64,000 nucleotides of DNA, from assembly GCF_049306965.1 (NCBI RefSeq), contig NC_133183.1, forward strand, positions 25,663,501 through 25,727,500, written 5' to 3'. The notes beneath the pieces were generated by a model, which was not told the origin of the DNA, made no database searches, and saw only the letters and a program-made list of their open reading frames with translations. Below are positions 12,478 to 47,600 of the stretch, piece after piece. Within the stretch, counting starts at the first letter, position 1. Every line of letters starts with the position of its first letter. Source of the DNA: Danio rerio. Its lineage: Eukaryota; Chordata; Actinopteri; Cypriniformes; Danionidae. The translations under genes were made by a program, and so were the position numbers.

Positions 12478-12495
12478 GACCACAAGAGGGCACTG
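12478..12495. promoter_or_regulatory. CTCF-like motif between two genes
   Basis: GACCACAAGAGGGCACTG matches the CTCF core pattern CCAS-AGRKGGC closely. It lies in unique sequence between the 5' end of the FAM107-family gene and the 3' end of cfap276, a place where an insulator would separate two transcription units. Binding is inferred from sequence alone. Confidence 0.45.
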
Positions 12496-12720
12496 TGACT
12501 TTTGGAGTTGTTTAAAAATGTTTCCCATGATTCCCACGCGCTATTTATTGACATCAAGCAGGATGTGAGGTCATTGAGTGAGTGCGTTTCTGCTTGTGTG
12601 GAGTGCATGTGAGTGAGTGCTTGTTTGTGTGTGTGTAGACGCATGAATGTTTGTGTTTTATGAATGTGTGTGTGAATGAGGTAACTCTTAAAAAAACCTA
12701 CACCGTGATCTTATTTGATC

Positions 12721-15074
12721 TCATCCGAGTTGTTGCCCTGCTCGGATGCAGAGATGATAATAACCGACCCGGGAGCTCCTGTAGCGATGACCGCGAGGCT
12801 TTTTTTCACTTGGGGCATCCACAGTGCAAACTGTGGTAAGAAATGATGAATCGATCAGATATACAAGAAAGACAGGGAGCTGGATCTCGGTCTGGTATTT
12901 CCTGTATCTTTCACTGAGTATAACGGCGATTCTGATCTCAACTAAACACTGAAAGTGAGTCCCTGAGGCCAATGAGAATCACAGAGCGGATGTGTTTTTC
13001 TTTTTTTTTGAAGAGGGAACCAGAGCACACCGGCGTTTTCTCATTTATTTTATTTGGTCAGGCCGCATACACGACAAAGCGAGTAACAATGGTATACTTT
13101 TAAGTTGTGTGTATCTCAAGTTTGTACTGTTATGTAGAATAAAAGCCGCCGTCGTGCTTCCGTGAGTAACCTCTGTTTGTAGATGCGGTGTGGTGAGACT
13201 CTGTAAGTAACAATGAATAAAAATTATTAAATAATTGAATGGAAGTCTTTTTATTTAGAATTTAAGTTATGATCTTACCTATGGACCCCTTAATACTGTA
13301 TAGAGATGCTTTCTGTGTGTCGACCCACACTTTAATTCCTTTGTTTTCAGCATCGCAAACTGAATCTTCTAGTTCTTTGTTTTTCTTTGTCCTGTGTGAG
13401 GAGAAAAGCAACACAATGACTTTCAGATTCACACTCAATGACCCTGTACACAATGGAAATTACACCTCGTTCAGGTTGTTTAATATTGTCTTTTTTCTAA
13501 GTATAAATAAAAAGCTTATATTTTGGAAAACATGATAGCGTGACAAAGGAAAAAATATTGTGACTCACAATAACTAGAATTTCGAGTAACTGGGATAACT
13601 TTATCTCGCATCTCTTTTTATGTGAGTTTTTACTTTTCAATTGTGAGTTACAGATTCAAATAGTAATGTACTTGCTATAATCTATTTTGAAAGATGTTTT
13701 TCTTAAGCTAACAAAAATTAAGTTTTAAAGCTGAAACCGTGGTGTTTGGTAGTTCGTAGTATGCTAATCAACAGCTACCAGTGATGGTCAAAAACAGCAA
13801 GAAGTCAAAACATTATACCCATATCTCTTGATGGTACAATAAGGTGTTGTGAAGCAAAATGATTGGCCTGAGCAAGGATCTGAATGTTGTTTACGACATT
13901 ACTAATCCACTATACTTGTACATCTTTTTTTTTTAATAGTCCTAATCGCTTCACATTAGAACCAAGAGCTGATTTTATTAAGGTTGCAGCATCCAGAATA
14001 AGCACAATATCATTTTGATGAACAAAATAACACACACCACACAGATCTCTGTTGACAATAAACACTATCAGCTCAAATGTGAAGTTACTCAAGTGCATAT
14101 ATCATTACACAAATGCATACTCATGTTGAGGACTTTACAGAGGCTGTAAATTAAAAGTTATGATGTGTATAATGTTAGTTATAGATGAAAATGTTTTTCT
14201 TCAAGACTTTATTGTATTGCTAAAAGCCACATGTATGTGGGTTGGGACTCTCACTTCTGTTTGATGTTGATTTGGGTTTTATGAAGAATGAAGGATCATG
14301 AATTTAGATTTTAAAAAAATCTTTATTATTCTGTTTAATGAAATAAGTCCTCATCAGGATCATGAGCAAATGTTAATTATTATGTTAAATTAAGAATTTA
14401 GATTTTCAATTTGGAGTTTCTTCCCTCGGAATTGTAAGATAAAATTGCAATTGCAACTTTAACAATTAATTGAAAATGTTTTTTTATTGCAAAGAGAAGA
14501 AATAAATAGGCATTTTACCCATTATCCGCTCCAACAGTTTCCATCTGCATCACGGTCTGACTTTTGTTTTGAAATAATCCAAGATGATGATCGTAGGCCG
14601 CTTTCAGGTGAATGTCCAAACTGTCCTTCGGTGTCTTAAACACAATATCAGCAGTAAGTTCAAACTCACAATCAGCCAAACCAGTGATTTCTTTCAGTAA
14701 GTTCATATATAAGTAATAAGTAGTTCAAGTCGTCCTTCTATATTAAATCAACTCACTGTAGTATCATAATGAAAGACAGTTCGACGGGAACTGGCCTCTG
14801 TTGTCGTGTTATGGAGTCTCCTCCACGGTTCATCATTTTGTGCGAGATGTGTTGGCTTGTCATCTGACAATTTCTGAGCAAGTAAGGTGAGAATAACAAG
14901 TTAGAAATATGTAAATACAAATAAAAAAAACGAACTATAAAAAGCTGGAATATGTAAACTGAAACTGGACAACTTTTAAGTTAAAAAAACATTTACCTGA
15001 ATTTCCTTTCTCCCTGTTAATGTAAAGTCGTTCTCATATCGCGGGAATGGGAAAGGATCTCTTTCCTGTGGCAT
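12721..15074 (-). CDS. cfap276: Cilia- and flagella-associated protein 276 (C1orf194 homologue)
   Basis: Five coding exons on the minus strand: 15074-14997, 14873-14757, 14634-14519, 13391-13279, 12830-12721. They join in phase to 177 residues (human about 169). The start [11 protein letters not shown] aligns with human MPLTRDPFQNP; further matches are [14 protein letters not shown] (human PTHLAQQQEPWSRL), a [17 protein letters not shown] segment (human IPKDDLDFRLAALYNHH) followed by FQNKS, and SLYSIKGSI (human SIHSIQGSI). The family is a microtubule inner protein of motile-cilium doublets; human C1orf194 has been linked to Charcot-Marie-Tooth disease. The proline-rich linker before the fourth exon is shorter than in human, and the last exon is only weakly similar to the human GGYSRKKDGGFFST tail, so exons 4-5 are less certain than 1-3. 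Exon 3 has an alternative in-frame acceptor 27 nt upstream. In human this gene adjoins KIAA1324 (ELAPOR1), as it does here. Confidence 0.85.
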
Positions 15075-15173
15075 ATTTGCGCAGTTTCTCCAGATGATGA
15101 GTCTAAAGGAATGTAACACATCCGATGTTTGGTATCTTTTTTTTTTGCTGCCAACTTTGTTGTTCCTCCCTCC

Positions 15174-15186
15174 GTTGCCAAGAAAC
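15174..15186. promoter_or_regulatory. RFX X-box-like site in cfap276 promoter
   Basis: GTTGCC-A-AGAAAC fits the X-box pattern GTNRCC N(0-3) RGYAAC at 11 of 12 positions. It is about 100 bp upstream of the cfap276 start codon, where RFX-driven ciliary genes commonly carry it. This supports the ciliary assignment; binding is inferred. Confidence 0.6.
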
Positions 15187-15214
15187 CGAGTGTGAGCGTC
15201 AGTTTTACCACACA

Positions 15215-15765
15215 GCGCGACAGACCATATTACACACCACAGAACTCTCCTTATTATTAGAAGCTATTAGTACATATGATAAGAAACGCAACAACAGACT
15301 TATTCTTAGAATTCTCCAACAAACATTCTTATCGCTCCAAGAGATAAATCATATTGGTCAGCGTTAATACAAGATATTGATTGGAAAAGAACATGTCTTC
15401 TCTCATTTAAATATGCAATCCCAAACAAATCAAAGGAAATTCATTTTAAAGTTCTACACAAAATAAACCCGGTCAATGCATCTATGTCAAAATTTACTAT
15501 ATGCAGATACTTGTTTTTTCTGTTTTTTGAAAGTGAGGAAACTTTGACTCACTGATATTTTACATGTAAAATTCCACAAAAGTGTTGGTTAGATTTACAT
15601 AATTATTTGAATAAATCACAATCAACAAAACAAATCTTTAAATTGAACGATATTATTTGTTTTTATTCTAGTCCCCAAAATTGTAATGAAGAATATATAT
15701 ATAACTTTTTTATTTGTGAAATTCTTTTTCCACCACAAACAAACATTTCTTAAGTCCTCTCCCTC
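15215..15765 (+). mobile_element. LINE (L1/Tx1-like) ORF2 C-terminal fragment
   Basis: Translation with interruptions gives segments such as IDWKRTCLLSFKYAIPNKS, IHFKVLHKINPVNA and a cysteine-poor SEETLTH, followed by WLDLHNYLNKS. This resembles the zf-RVT-type tail of fish L1-like reverse transcriptase proteins. The fragment lacks the reverse transcriptase core and is not open throughout, so it is a dead 5'-truncated copy. It lies just upstream of cfap276, between it and elapor1. Confidence 0.65.
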
Positions 15766-15767
15766 AT

Positions 15768-15883
15768 TTTCCCATTTTTTAATTTAATGAACATTTCCTT
15801 GCCCTGTTTAACATAATTTGGAAAATATTTAAAAAAGAAAAAAAAATTCAAAGGGGGGCTATTAATTCTTACTTCAACTGTAT
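15768..15883 (-). mobile_element. Tc1-type MITE, partial, minus orientation
   Basis: Read on the minus strand this begins TACAGTTGAAGTAAGAATTA, followed by AGCCCCCCTTTGAA and the family's TATTTTCCAAATTATGTT. It is one end of the abundant zebrafish element whose terminus resembles the CAGTTGAAGTC end of Tc1-like transposons. The other end is missing; a (TG)n run (about 15886-15905) and an (AT)n run (about 15918-15998) follow. Confidence 0.75.
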
Positions 15884-15908
15884 GTGTGTGTGTGTGTGTG
15901 TGTGTATT

Positions 15909-15917
<9 letters not shown>

Positions 15918-15998
<81 letters not shown>
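15918..15998. repeat. (AT)n microsatellite
   Basis: About 80 bp of alternating AT next to a short (TG)n tract. Confidence 0.95.
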
Positions 15999-16001
<3 letters not shown>

Positions 16002-16435
16002 CATTACACCCAGAGCGTTTGGATGTAAAATTTTGTATTAACTGGCAATAATTGTTTTATTTATATTACTACAAAGTAATTAAATTAAAGCAGTTTACTT
16101 TAGAATTTCCCATTAAATTGTTGAAACGTAAATAAACAACGTTTCCCCAATGTACATTTACAGAAACTTCGGTTAGCTTTACAGTATCTTGTACTAATAT
16201 CTAAATTAAATATAATTTTACTATGAGCAAATGATGGATATTAATAAATTACAAACATATACTAACATCAGTTTGATCGTTTTTCACACATATAATTCAT
16301 TTAACTAATATTACTATCATGTTGTTTTTGTTGTTGAGGACAAACTTTAGATTTTTGGGAACATTTATAATCTTTACAAAGCGGCAATACAAGACAGACA
16401 CGTTTGCAAGTGTAACTCCATCCCAAAGTGACTGA

Positions 16436-16490
16436 CCAATAGGAGAGCTGAGCGCGTGTGCCAGTGCAAACAGAGTGAATAAAAGCTCAG
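16436..16490 (+). promoter_or_regulatory. Candidate elapor1 core promoter
   Basis: A CCAAT box (16436-16440) and a TATA-like GAATAAAAG (16477-16485) lie about 120 and 80 bp before the elapor1 start codon, at plausible mutual spacing. The transcription start itself cannot be read from sequence. Confidence 0.4.
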
Positions 16491-16559
16491 CAATATTTAA
16501 ACACAACGTCTGCTCTGTCACACGCTCTGCCTGAAGGAAAAGATCATTTAGCAACAACA

Positions 16560-40540
<23,981 letters not shown>

Positions 40541-41479
40541 AACTTGTCACATGTTTGGCTGCCGTAATTCATTTAGCAGATGCTTTTATCCAAAGTGACT
40601 TACAGGAATACAACAAGCAATTCAACATAAAGAGCAAATAAATGCATTAAGTGCTCATAATTCAAAGTTTCAGGTTTAAAGTACAAGCTAGAATTAAGTC
40701 AATTAAGAAAATGTGAAAGATGAGATGAGTTTTCAGCAGTCTCTTCTGAATATTGTGAAGCATTCAGTGCTATGGAAGGGGTTGAGAAGATCATTCCACC
40801 AGCAGGGAACCGTGAAGGATCTGGAAAGTGTGTTTTTTTTTCCAACTCAGGCTTTTGAAGGAGATAGAGACTCACACGTGCGAGTAGAAGTTTGCATAGC
40901 TGTGACATTCTCGACATATTAGAACTTTTTTTTTTTTCACCAAAGAGACTGAGTACACCAATAAACCTGTGATTTTTCTTGATATTTGCCAATTCAGTCT
41001 ACGTACAGGCTAAAAACGAGTGGCAAATGCAGAAAATTTAAAAATATTTTATGCTGTGAGCCTTCTCTTCAGCATTGTCAACTTTTTGATGATCGTAATG
41101 GCTTATAAAAATGTTATACAAACTTTTTATACAAATGCAATTTTGGAAAATCTACATTACAAGTGTCATTAGACCATCTTTTAAGTTTCTCTGAAGTTTT
41201 CAGTTTTTCTTGATTAACATATTTAATATGAGTTTGAGCAAACCCGATTTTCCCCCAGAATTTGATATTTGGTCAGAATATTTTTTTTTTATTGTTGAAC
41301 CCAAAAATACATAGATTTTCATTTGATAGTTACACTTGCCTTAAAGCTTTTGTTTTGTAGCATTTATGTTGTGTGACATTTTTCTTCCCTTTTGGTAGGC
41401 TATTTTATTGTATTTTATGTCTTATTTGATGTATATATCTTGTTTGTGATGTTTCGTAAATAATACAAGTGATATTAAA
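40541..41479 (+). other. elapor1 3' untranslated region with repeat and poly(A) signal
   Basis: About 0.94 kb after the stop. 40560-40920 is a common fish repeat: CATTTAGCAGATGCTTTTATCCAAAGTGACTTACA-type start, later GATGAGTTTTCAGCAGTC and TCATTCCACCAGCAGGGAAC; a short related piece is at about 39990-40035. ATTAAA at 41474-41479 is the best poly(A) signal candidate and lies about 200 bp before bbof1, so the two genes are nearly abutting in tandem. Confidence 0.5.
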
Positions 41480-41596
41480 AACGTTTCTGTGTCCATTATT
41501 TATTAAATAATCAACTGTAAACTACACAGCCAAACTACCAAACAAAACTACCAAATGTCTACCCTTTTCAAACGTTTGTCTAATGTTGCGCCGACT

Positions 41597-41621
41597 GTTC
41601 CTATGGGAACCCATGTAAACA
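41597..41621 (+). promoter_or_regulatory. RFX-like palindrome and forkhead site before bbof1
   Basis: The palindrome GTTCCTATGGGAAC (41597-41610) resembles an X-box with a mismatch in each half. Four bases on, TGTAAACA (41614-41621) is a canonical forkhead (FOXJ1-type) site. Both lie 55-80 bp before the bbof1 start codon, fitting RFX/FOXJ1 control of a motile-cilia gene. Function is inferred. Confidence 0.55.
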
Positions 41622-41676
41622 AAGAGCCTTTGCAGATCCAAATTCACCTAATGGTCTGACTCTGAGGAGCAGAAAG

Positions 41677-44600
41677 ATGCCGAAGAAGAAAGGAAAGGGG
41701 AAGGGGAAAGGAAAGGGAAAAGGGTGAGTATGATGTGTGGTTTCACATTAATTATATAAAATTAGTCAGATTATGACACACTTGCTAATTTTTTCTTCTT
41801 AACACGTCGTTACAGAAAAGGCAAGAAAGACGGCAAACATGACTCTAAAGCCGACAGAGAGTCCGAGATCGAAAAGTTAAAATCAAACGCTTCTTTATGG
41901 GAGGCGAAGTTTACCGTCACGGACATTTCGCGTCTTGAGTACCGGGAGGCTGCTCGAGCTCTCGCCAAAGCCAACGAGGAGCTCGAGAACCAACAATACA
42001 GAGCCGAGAAAGACACCAAAGATATTATTGCTTTTCTCAAGAGGACAGACTTTGAAAAGACTGCCACGGTTAGTCTGCATTCCCATGTGACAGTACATTA
42101 CGAGACTGGTGCACAAATTAATCCACCCACTGAATTAATTTCCTAATGTATCGCAAGATTGCTGAATTAGAAGAGTTAAGTTATTTTAAGGTATAATTCT
42201 CTCTCTTAACAAATCATCTAACTTCAACTTACAGCTCAAAAAACTAATTTGCTGCTTATTAATAACGTATACTGTACTTCAGTTTAGTTCATTGGATAGG
42301 ATTAGGGATGTAGAATAAGATCATACTTTATAAGTTACTGCTAACAAACAGCCAAAACCTTATAAAATCTTGACTTTTAATAATATTGTTTATTAATACT
42401 TATAAAGTAATTGACAGGTAATAAAAAGGCAGTAGTTAATAGTGGGAATTGGCACTTAAAGTATTACCGTATTGTAAATTCTGAAGAAATGTTATTAGAA
42501 CTTTATAGAATAAAATAATTTAAACATAATTTTAACAAAATGCTGCAAAGAACTAATGTACAATTTAATCCCACAATTTTATGTCCTACTTTTCTGCCTT
42601 TCTCTAGATTGCTGCATTAGAAGAGGAACTGAAAAGAGAAAGAGCCAAATCTGCACAAGAGAAAGATTTGTTGGTAAGGACTGAGATACAATCTTAGAGC
42701 GGGGAAAATAAGTGATAGCCTACACATGTCACCATTTTTCTCAGAAAACATATTTCTAAAGGTGCGGTTGACTAGAAAATTTTCCCGGATGTTGGTAAAA
42801 CCAAAGAAATTTATTTATGCACACAAAACAAATCTAATTAGTTTACAAATTTAGTTGTGCATAATATAATAAAAGCACACAGGGAAAAGTATTGAACATC
42901 AGAGAGGTGTAAAGGAAGTGAAAGCCCAGACAGCAGCTGAAATCTCTCAGCAACCCTCTGCCCTTTGTCAGTGTAAATTAATATTCGCTCCTTCAATCCA
43001 ACATCTTCATTATCAGGATGATGAAGATGAAACCAGAGTGGACATTTTAGCAAGACAATGATTCAAAACACAGCCAAGGAAACTTACAAATGGTTTCAGA
43101 CAAAGAAAATCAAGAATGGCACAGCCAATCACCTGACTTGAATCTAATGTAAATACAAATTAAAGATCAGATTTGACAGATGAGACCCACAGAACCATCA
43201 AGATTTTACAACACCAAAAAAAGCCTTTTATGTAAGGTAAATAAATTTCAGTAGTTAAGTATTTTCTCATTGTGTCATTTTATTGTTATTAAACACAACT
43301 CATTTTTCAGATTTATTTTATTTTTTTGTTACATTTTTATGTTTGTATTGATTGGGGTTTTCCAAAATTTGGATAAATTCCATGTCAACAGCATCTTTAG
43401 AAATATTATTCCCAGGAAACCATATGACGTGTTTAATACTTATTTTCCCTGCTGTTTATTCTTGAAGTGGTTGTCATTTAAGCCCTGCAATTCACCCATT
43501 GGCTTGTTCATTTTTATTGACTGGCTGTTGCAGGTGGTTGAATACATGCAGAAGATTGATGCTTTAGAAGAGATGTTTAGGCAGAGGTCAGGTGACTTCC
43601 AGAGAATGCAGGGCGAACTCAAAACCATAAAACATTATCGCAAAATAAAAGCCAATCTGGAAGAAGACCTGATCAGTGTAATGCATACCACAGATATCGT
43701 TATATAAAGCAATGAAAATAATTAATAATTCCATTAATATAATGTGTGATTTTTTGTTTTTTGTGCTTCTAGATAAGAGAAAAAATGTATGTTGATGGCC
43801 GTACACATCAAGAGAGTTTGGCGAGAACTGAATACAAGTTCTACATGGCAAGGGTGAGAAAATATAAATGTGAAGAGAATAATTCTTAAATCTATTAACA
43901 AGATTGTATAGATAATGCACTGATATGTCAGAAATAAAAGCAACATTAGATTTGAAACACTTCTGTTATGAACTTTTCAATACGTACACACCTTACATTA
44001 TTACAAATAGAGTGTTGTTTTAATCATACAACTTACTAATGATTAGAAAAAACATAATCTCAATATAACAAGTTTATATACACTCGTTATATACAGGTTT
44101 TCTGCAATAGTAGGTTTCTGTAATTATTAAAATAATCATAAATTCCAATAAATAATTTGTATTTTTGTGTGGTAAATTTAAAGTAAATACTGTAGTGCAA
44201 GGGCATAGATTTGCTCTTGACGTACATCCCTAGAGCGTATGTATTGAACAGCACAAATTCTGTTTTGTGCTTTTAAAAATACGAATCAAGGTTTTAAACA
44301 CTTAATAATACACATAACAATTATTGAAGCACATGCTACAAAAGTCAATTTACATGATTTACTGCCATCTTGTTTTGAGGAGGTCTGAATATACAGAAAC
44401 TTTGCAAGGCATTTGACGCAATTTAACCGTTTTACCCCTATTATCTATTATATACAGATGAAGTCAGAACTATTGGCCCCCTTTGAATATTTTTTTCTTT
44501 TTTAACTATTTTCCAAATTATGTTTAACAGAGCAAGGACATTTTCACAGTATGTCTGATAATATTTTTTCTTCTGGAGAAAGTCCTATTTGTTTTAATGT

Positions 44601-47600
44601 GGCTATAGAATAAAAGCAGTTTTTAATTTTTTTTAAACACCCTTTTAAGGACAAAATTATTAGCCCCATTAAGCTACATGTTTTCCTGATAGTCTATAGA
44701 ACAAACCATCGTTATACAATAACTCATTGTTTGTAATACAAGAGCTGTAGTAATTTAATCAAATTACTCAATACTGTGCTCTTTTTTTACAACAGTGTGT
44801 ATCGTACTAAAATATACACAGCTTACTGTAGAAAAACTAAATTAGTAAAATCTAAAGTTCATCAGTTCATATAGTCATACTACAGTATTAGCATTCTATA
44901 ACAGAGGTTTAAACACTATAACATATACACTTACATTAACAAAGATGAAAAAATTGTGTAATTAAAGTATTGTTTGTTGTTTGCTAATACCTAATACACT
45001 AACAAACATTATTACATGGCTCTTTGGAATACTTGATATTGATTGGGCAATCATGACATTCCAAATATGCTCTTGCCAGATGACAACCGCTCATATATCA
45101 TTTATATGCTTAACTTTCACGCCATTGTTTTTGTTTGGCGCCACCTTTTGACTGAATAGGCTAATGAATAGGTTAGTGTAGGCTGCTGTAACTGTTTTGT
45201 TTCTGTCAGCGTTACTTTTAATTGAAGAGTTAATAGCTGATTACCAATTTAATTTAAAACTTTTATTATATTTTGTCTAATGGTTTAGTTTTTGGGCAAG
45301 TAGCTGTGCAATATGTGAAATAATATACATCTAGGTTTTGCAGAATAAAGCCCTTCAGTCTTATACAACTGCTGATAAGGCTTTATTTTGCAAGCCTATA
45401 TTATCTCTTACTTAACTATAGGAATGTTATTGTGAAGTGTGACCAGTATTTAGTATAAATTACTATAGTATTTTTTAATGTAAGAAATGTTTTTTTAAGA
45501 ACTTAATGTGTTCCTCCATACAGATTCGTATTGAAAAAGAAGCAGAGCAGAAAATCTCTCAGCTTGCAGAGCAGGCACATTATGAAGCTGTTGAGTGAGC
45601 TGATATTCCTTTTATTTCATTAGCAAACTAACTGTTCATATAGGAAATCCCAGAATGTGATTTGTATTTACTGGTGTATATACCACAAACCTTCTGTTTT
45701 GACTCCCACAGCCAGCTGGGTGCAGCATCACAAACTATGATCACGGAGAACATCCGACTGAATGAAGGATTGAATTATCATGTGAAAGAGGCCGAGCAAC
45801 TGAAAAGGATTAATGTAGCCTTGACAGAGAAGAATTCTTCCCTTGCTCTCTTCAAGGTGATAAACTAATAGAAAGCCAGAAGTATTAAAGGGATAGTACA
45901 CACAAAAAAATATAAATTCCGATCATTCTTAACTCACCTGTCACTTGTCACAAACCTGTTCTAGCTTCTTAGATATTTTGAAAAATGGTGGAACCCGGCA
46001 GCCATTGAATTTCATAGTATTTATTTTACCTACTGTGGATGTAAATGATTGCGAAATCAAACATTAATTAAAATATCTTCTCCTCTGTGTAACAAGAAAA
46101 ATAATAATGAGTAAATAATAGTGAGTAAATAATAATGAGATTAAAAGCATGAAAAGCAAAAAGCTTTTGGGTAAACTATCCCTTTAAGGCAAGACAATGA
46201 TAGCCCCTTTCACACATACAGACCTTTCTGAAAAATTACCGTCAATTTTCCAGAAAGGTCTGTATGTGTGAACAGGCCCTTTTTGAAAATACCAGTAAAT
46301 TTGTTCCGCTAATTTTCCCGAAAGAGAAGTTGTAACATTACCAGTAATTTGCCAGAATGCTGCGCTGTGTGAACGCAAAAGGAAGATTGCCAGAAAGAGC
46401 CATTTGAAGTGAGACATGTACTACAGCCAATCAGAACATTCAGACGCAATCACAACAGCACTGTTTATGAAAATAAAAGTTGAATATTTTTCCAGACACA
46501 TTTAGCTGCTAGATGTTAGTCAAATAACATTTCTATGTTCCTTCAGAATACCAAATGTGTACATAATTATAAACAAATATAACCGCAGTTTGTTTAACTT
46601 TAACCTCTGCTTCAGTTGTTTGATGCGTGTGCACGTGAAGCAGCCAGTCAGCTGCCAGCACACACATATTATGAACATCTCGACATGCAAAAGTGTTCCT
46701 CCATATATTTTTATCGAAGGTCTTTACAATACTTATCCATCCACAGAGTTTGTAAAGTAGTCAAATGATTACAAATACAAGCACAGCCATTTAGAGCTAA
46801 TTTTTTGGTTAGTGATGTCAAAATTTACAGCGATATTGGGATAAATGTGTGAATGGTCTTTTCCGGAAAAATTCCAGAACGTCCTTGCTTGTGTGAACAG
46901 CGCTGTTTTAAATTCACCGGTAAAGTCTTTCTGGAAATGTTCCAGATATTTACTGGTATTACTGTGTAAAAGGGGTTAATGTCATTAAGACCTGAAATGT
47001 TTTATATGTAAATGAGATATTTTTAGATTAAAATGGAGGAAATTGTATAGATTTCAGGAACAGAAATCGAAACATCAGAATCAAGTTTAATTGGATCTTG
47101 TTTCATTTGTGTTAAAAGTTACAGAGATAGTTCACCCACAAAATGAATATTTACTCAATATTTTCTCACGCTCAACTGGTTCCAAACTCTAACTTATGAG
47201 TTTGAACTTATGAGTTTCTTTATTCTGTTGAACAAAAAAGAATATATTTCGAAGAAAGCTGAAAACCTGTAACCATTCATAGTAAGAAAAACAAATACTC
47301 AGTCAATGGTCAATGGTTGCAGGTTTACAGCATTTTTCAAAATATCTTATCAAATAAATTTCTCTTATTGTGGTAAGGAAAAGAAAAGTGGTAATTAAAA
47401 AAATCTCTGCAGTGATGTACATTGAATCTCCAACTGATTCATTGCAGGAGACGAACGAACTGATGAAAAAGGAGGCCGATTCCCATGTTCAGTCTCAACA
47501 CAGTGAGATCTCTGAACTAACAGCTAAACTGAGCACACTTGAGCAGGCTCTGGGCATTATGTCTAGAGAGTTTGAGCAGGAAAGAGTAGAGATGGAACGG

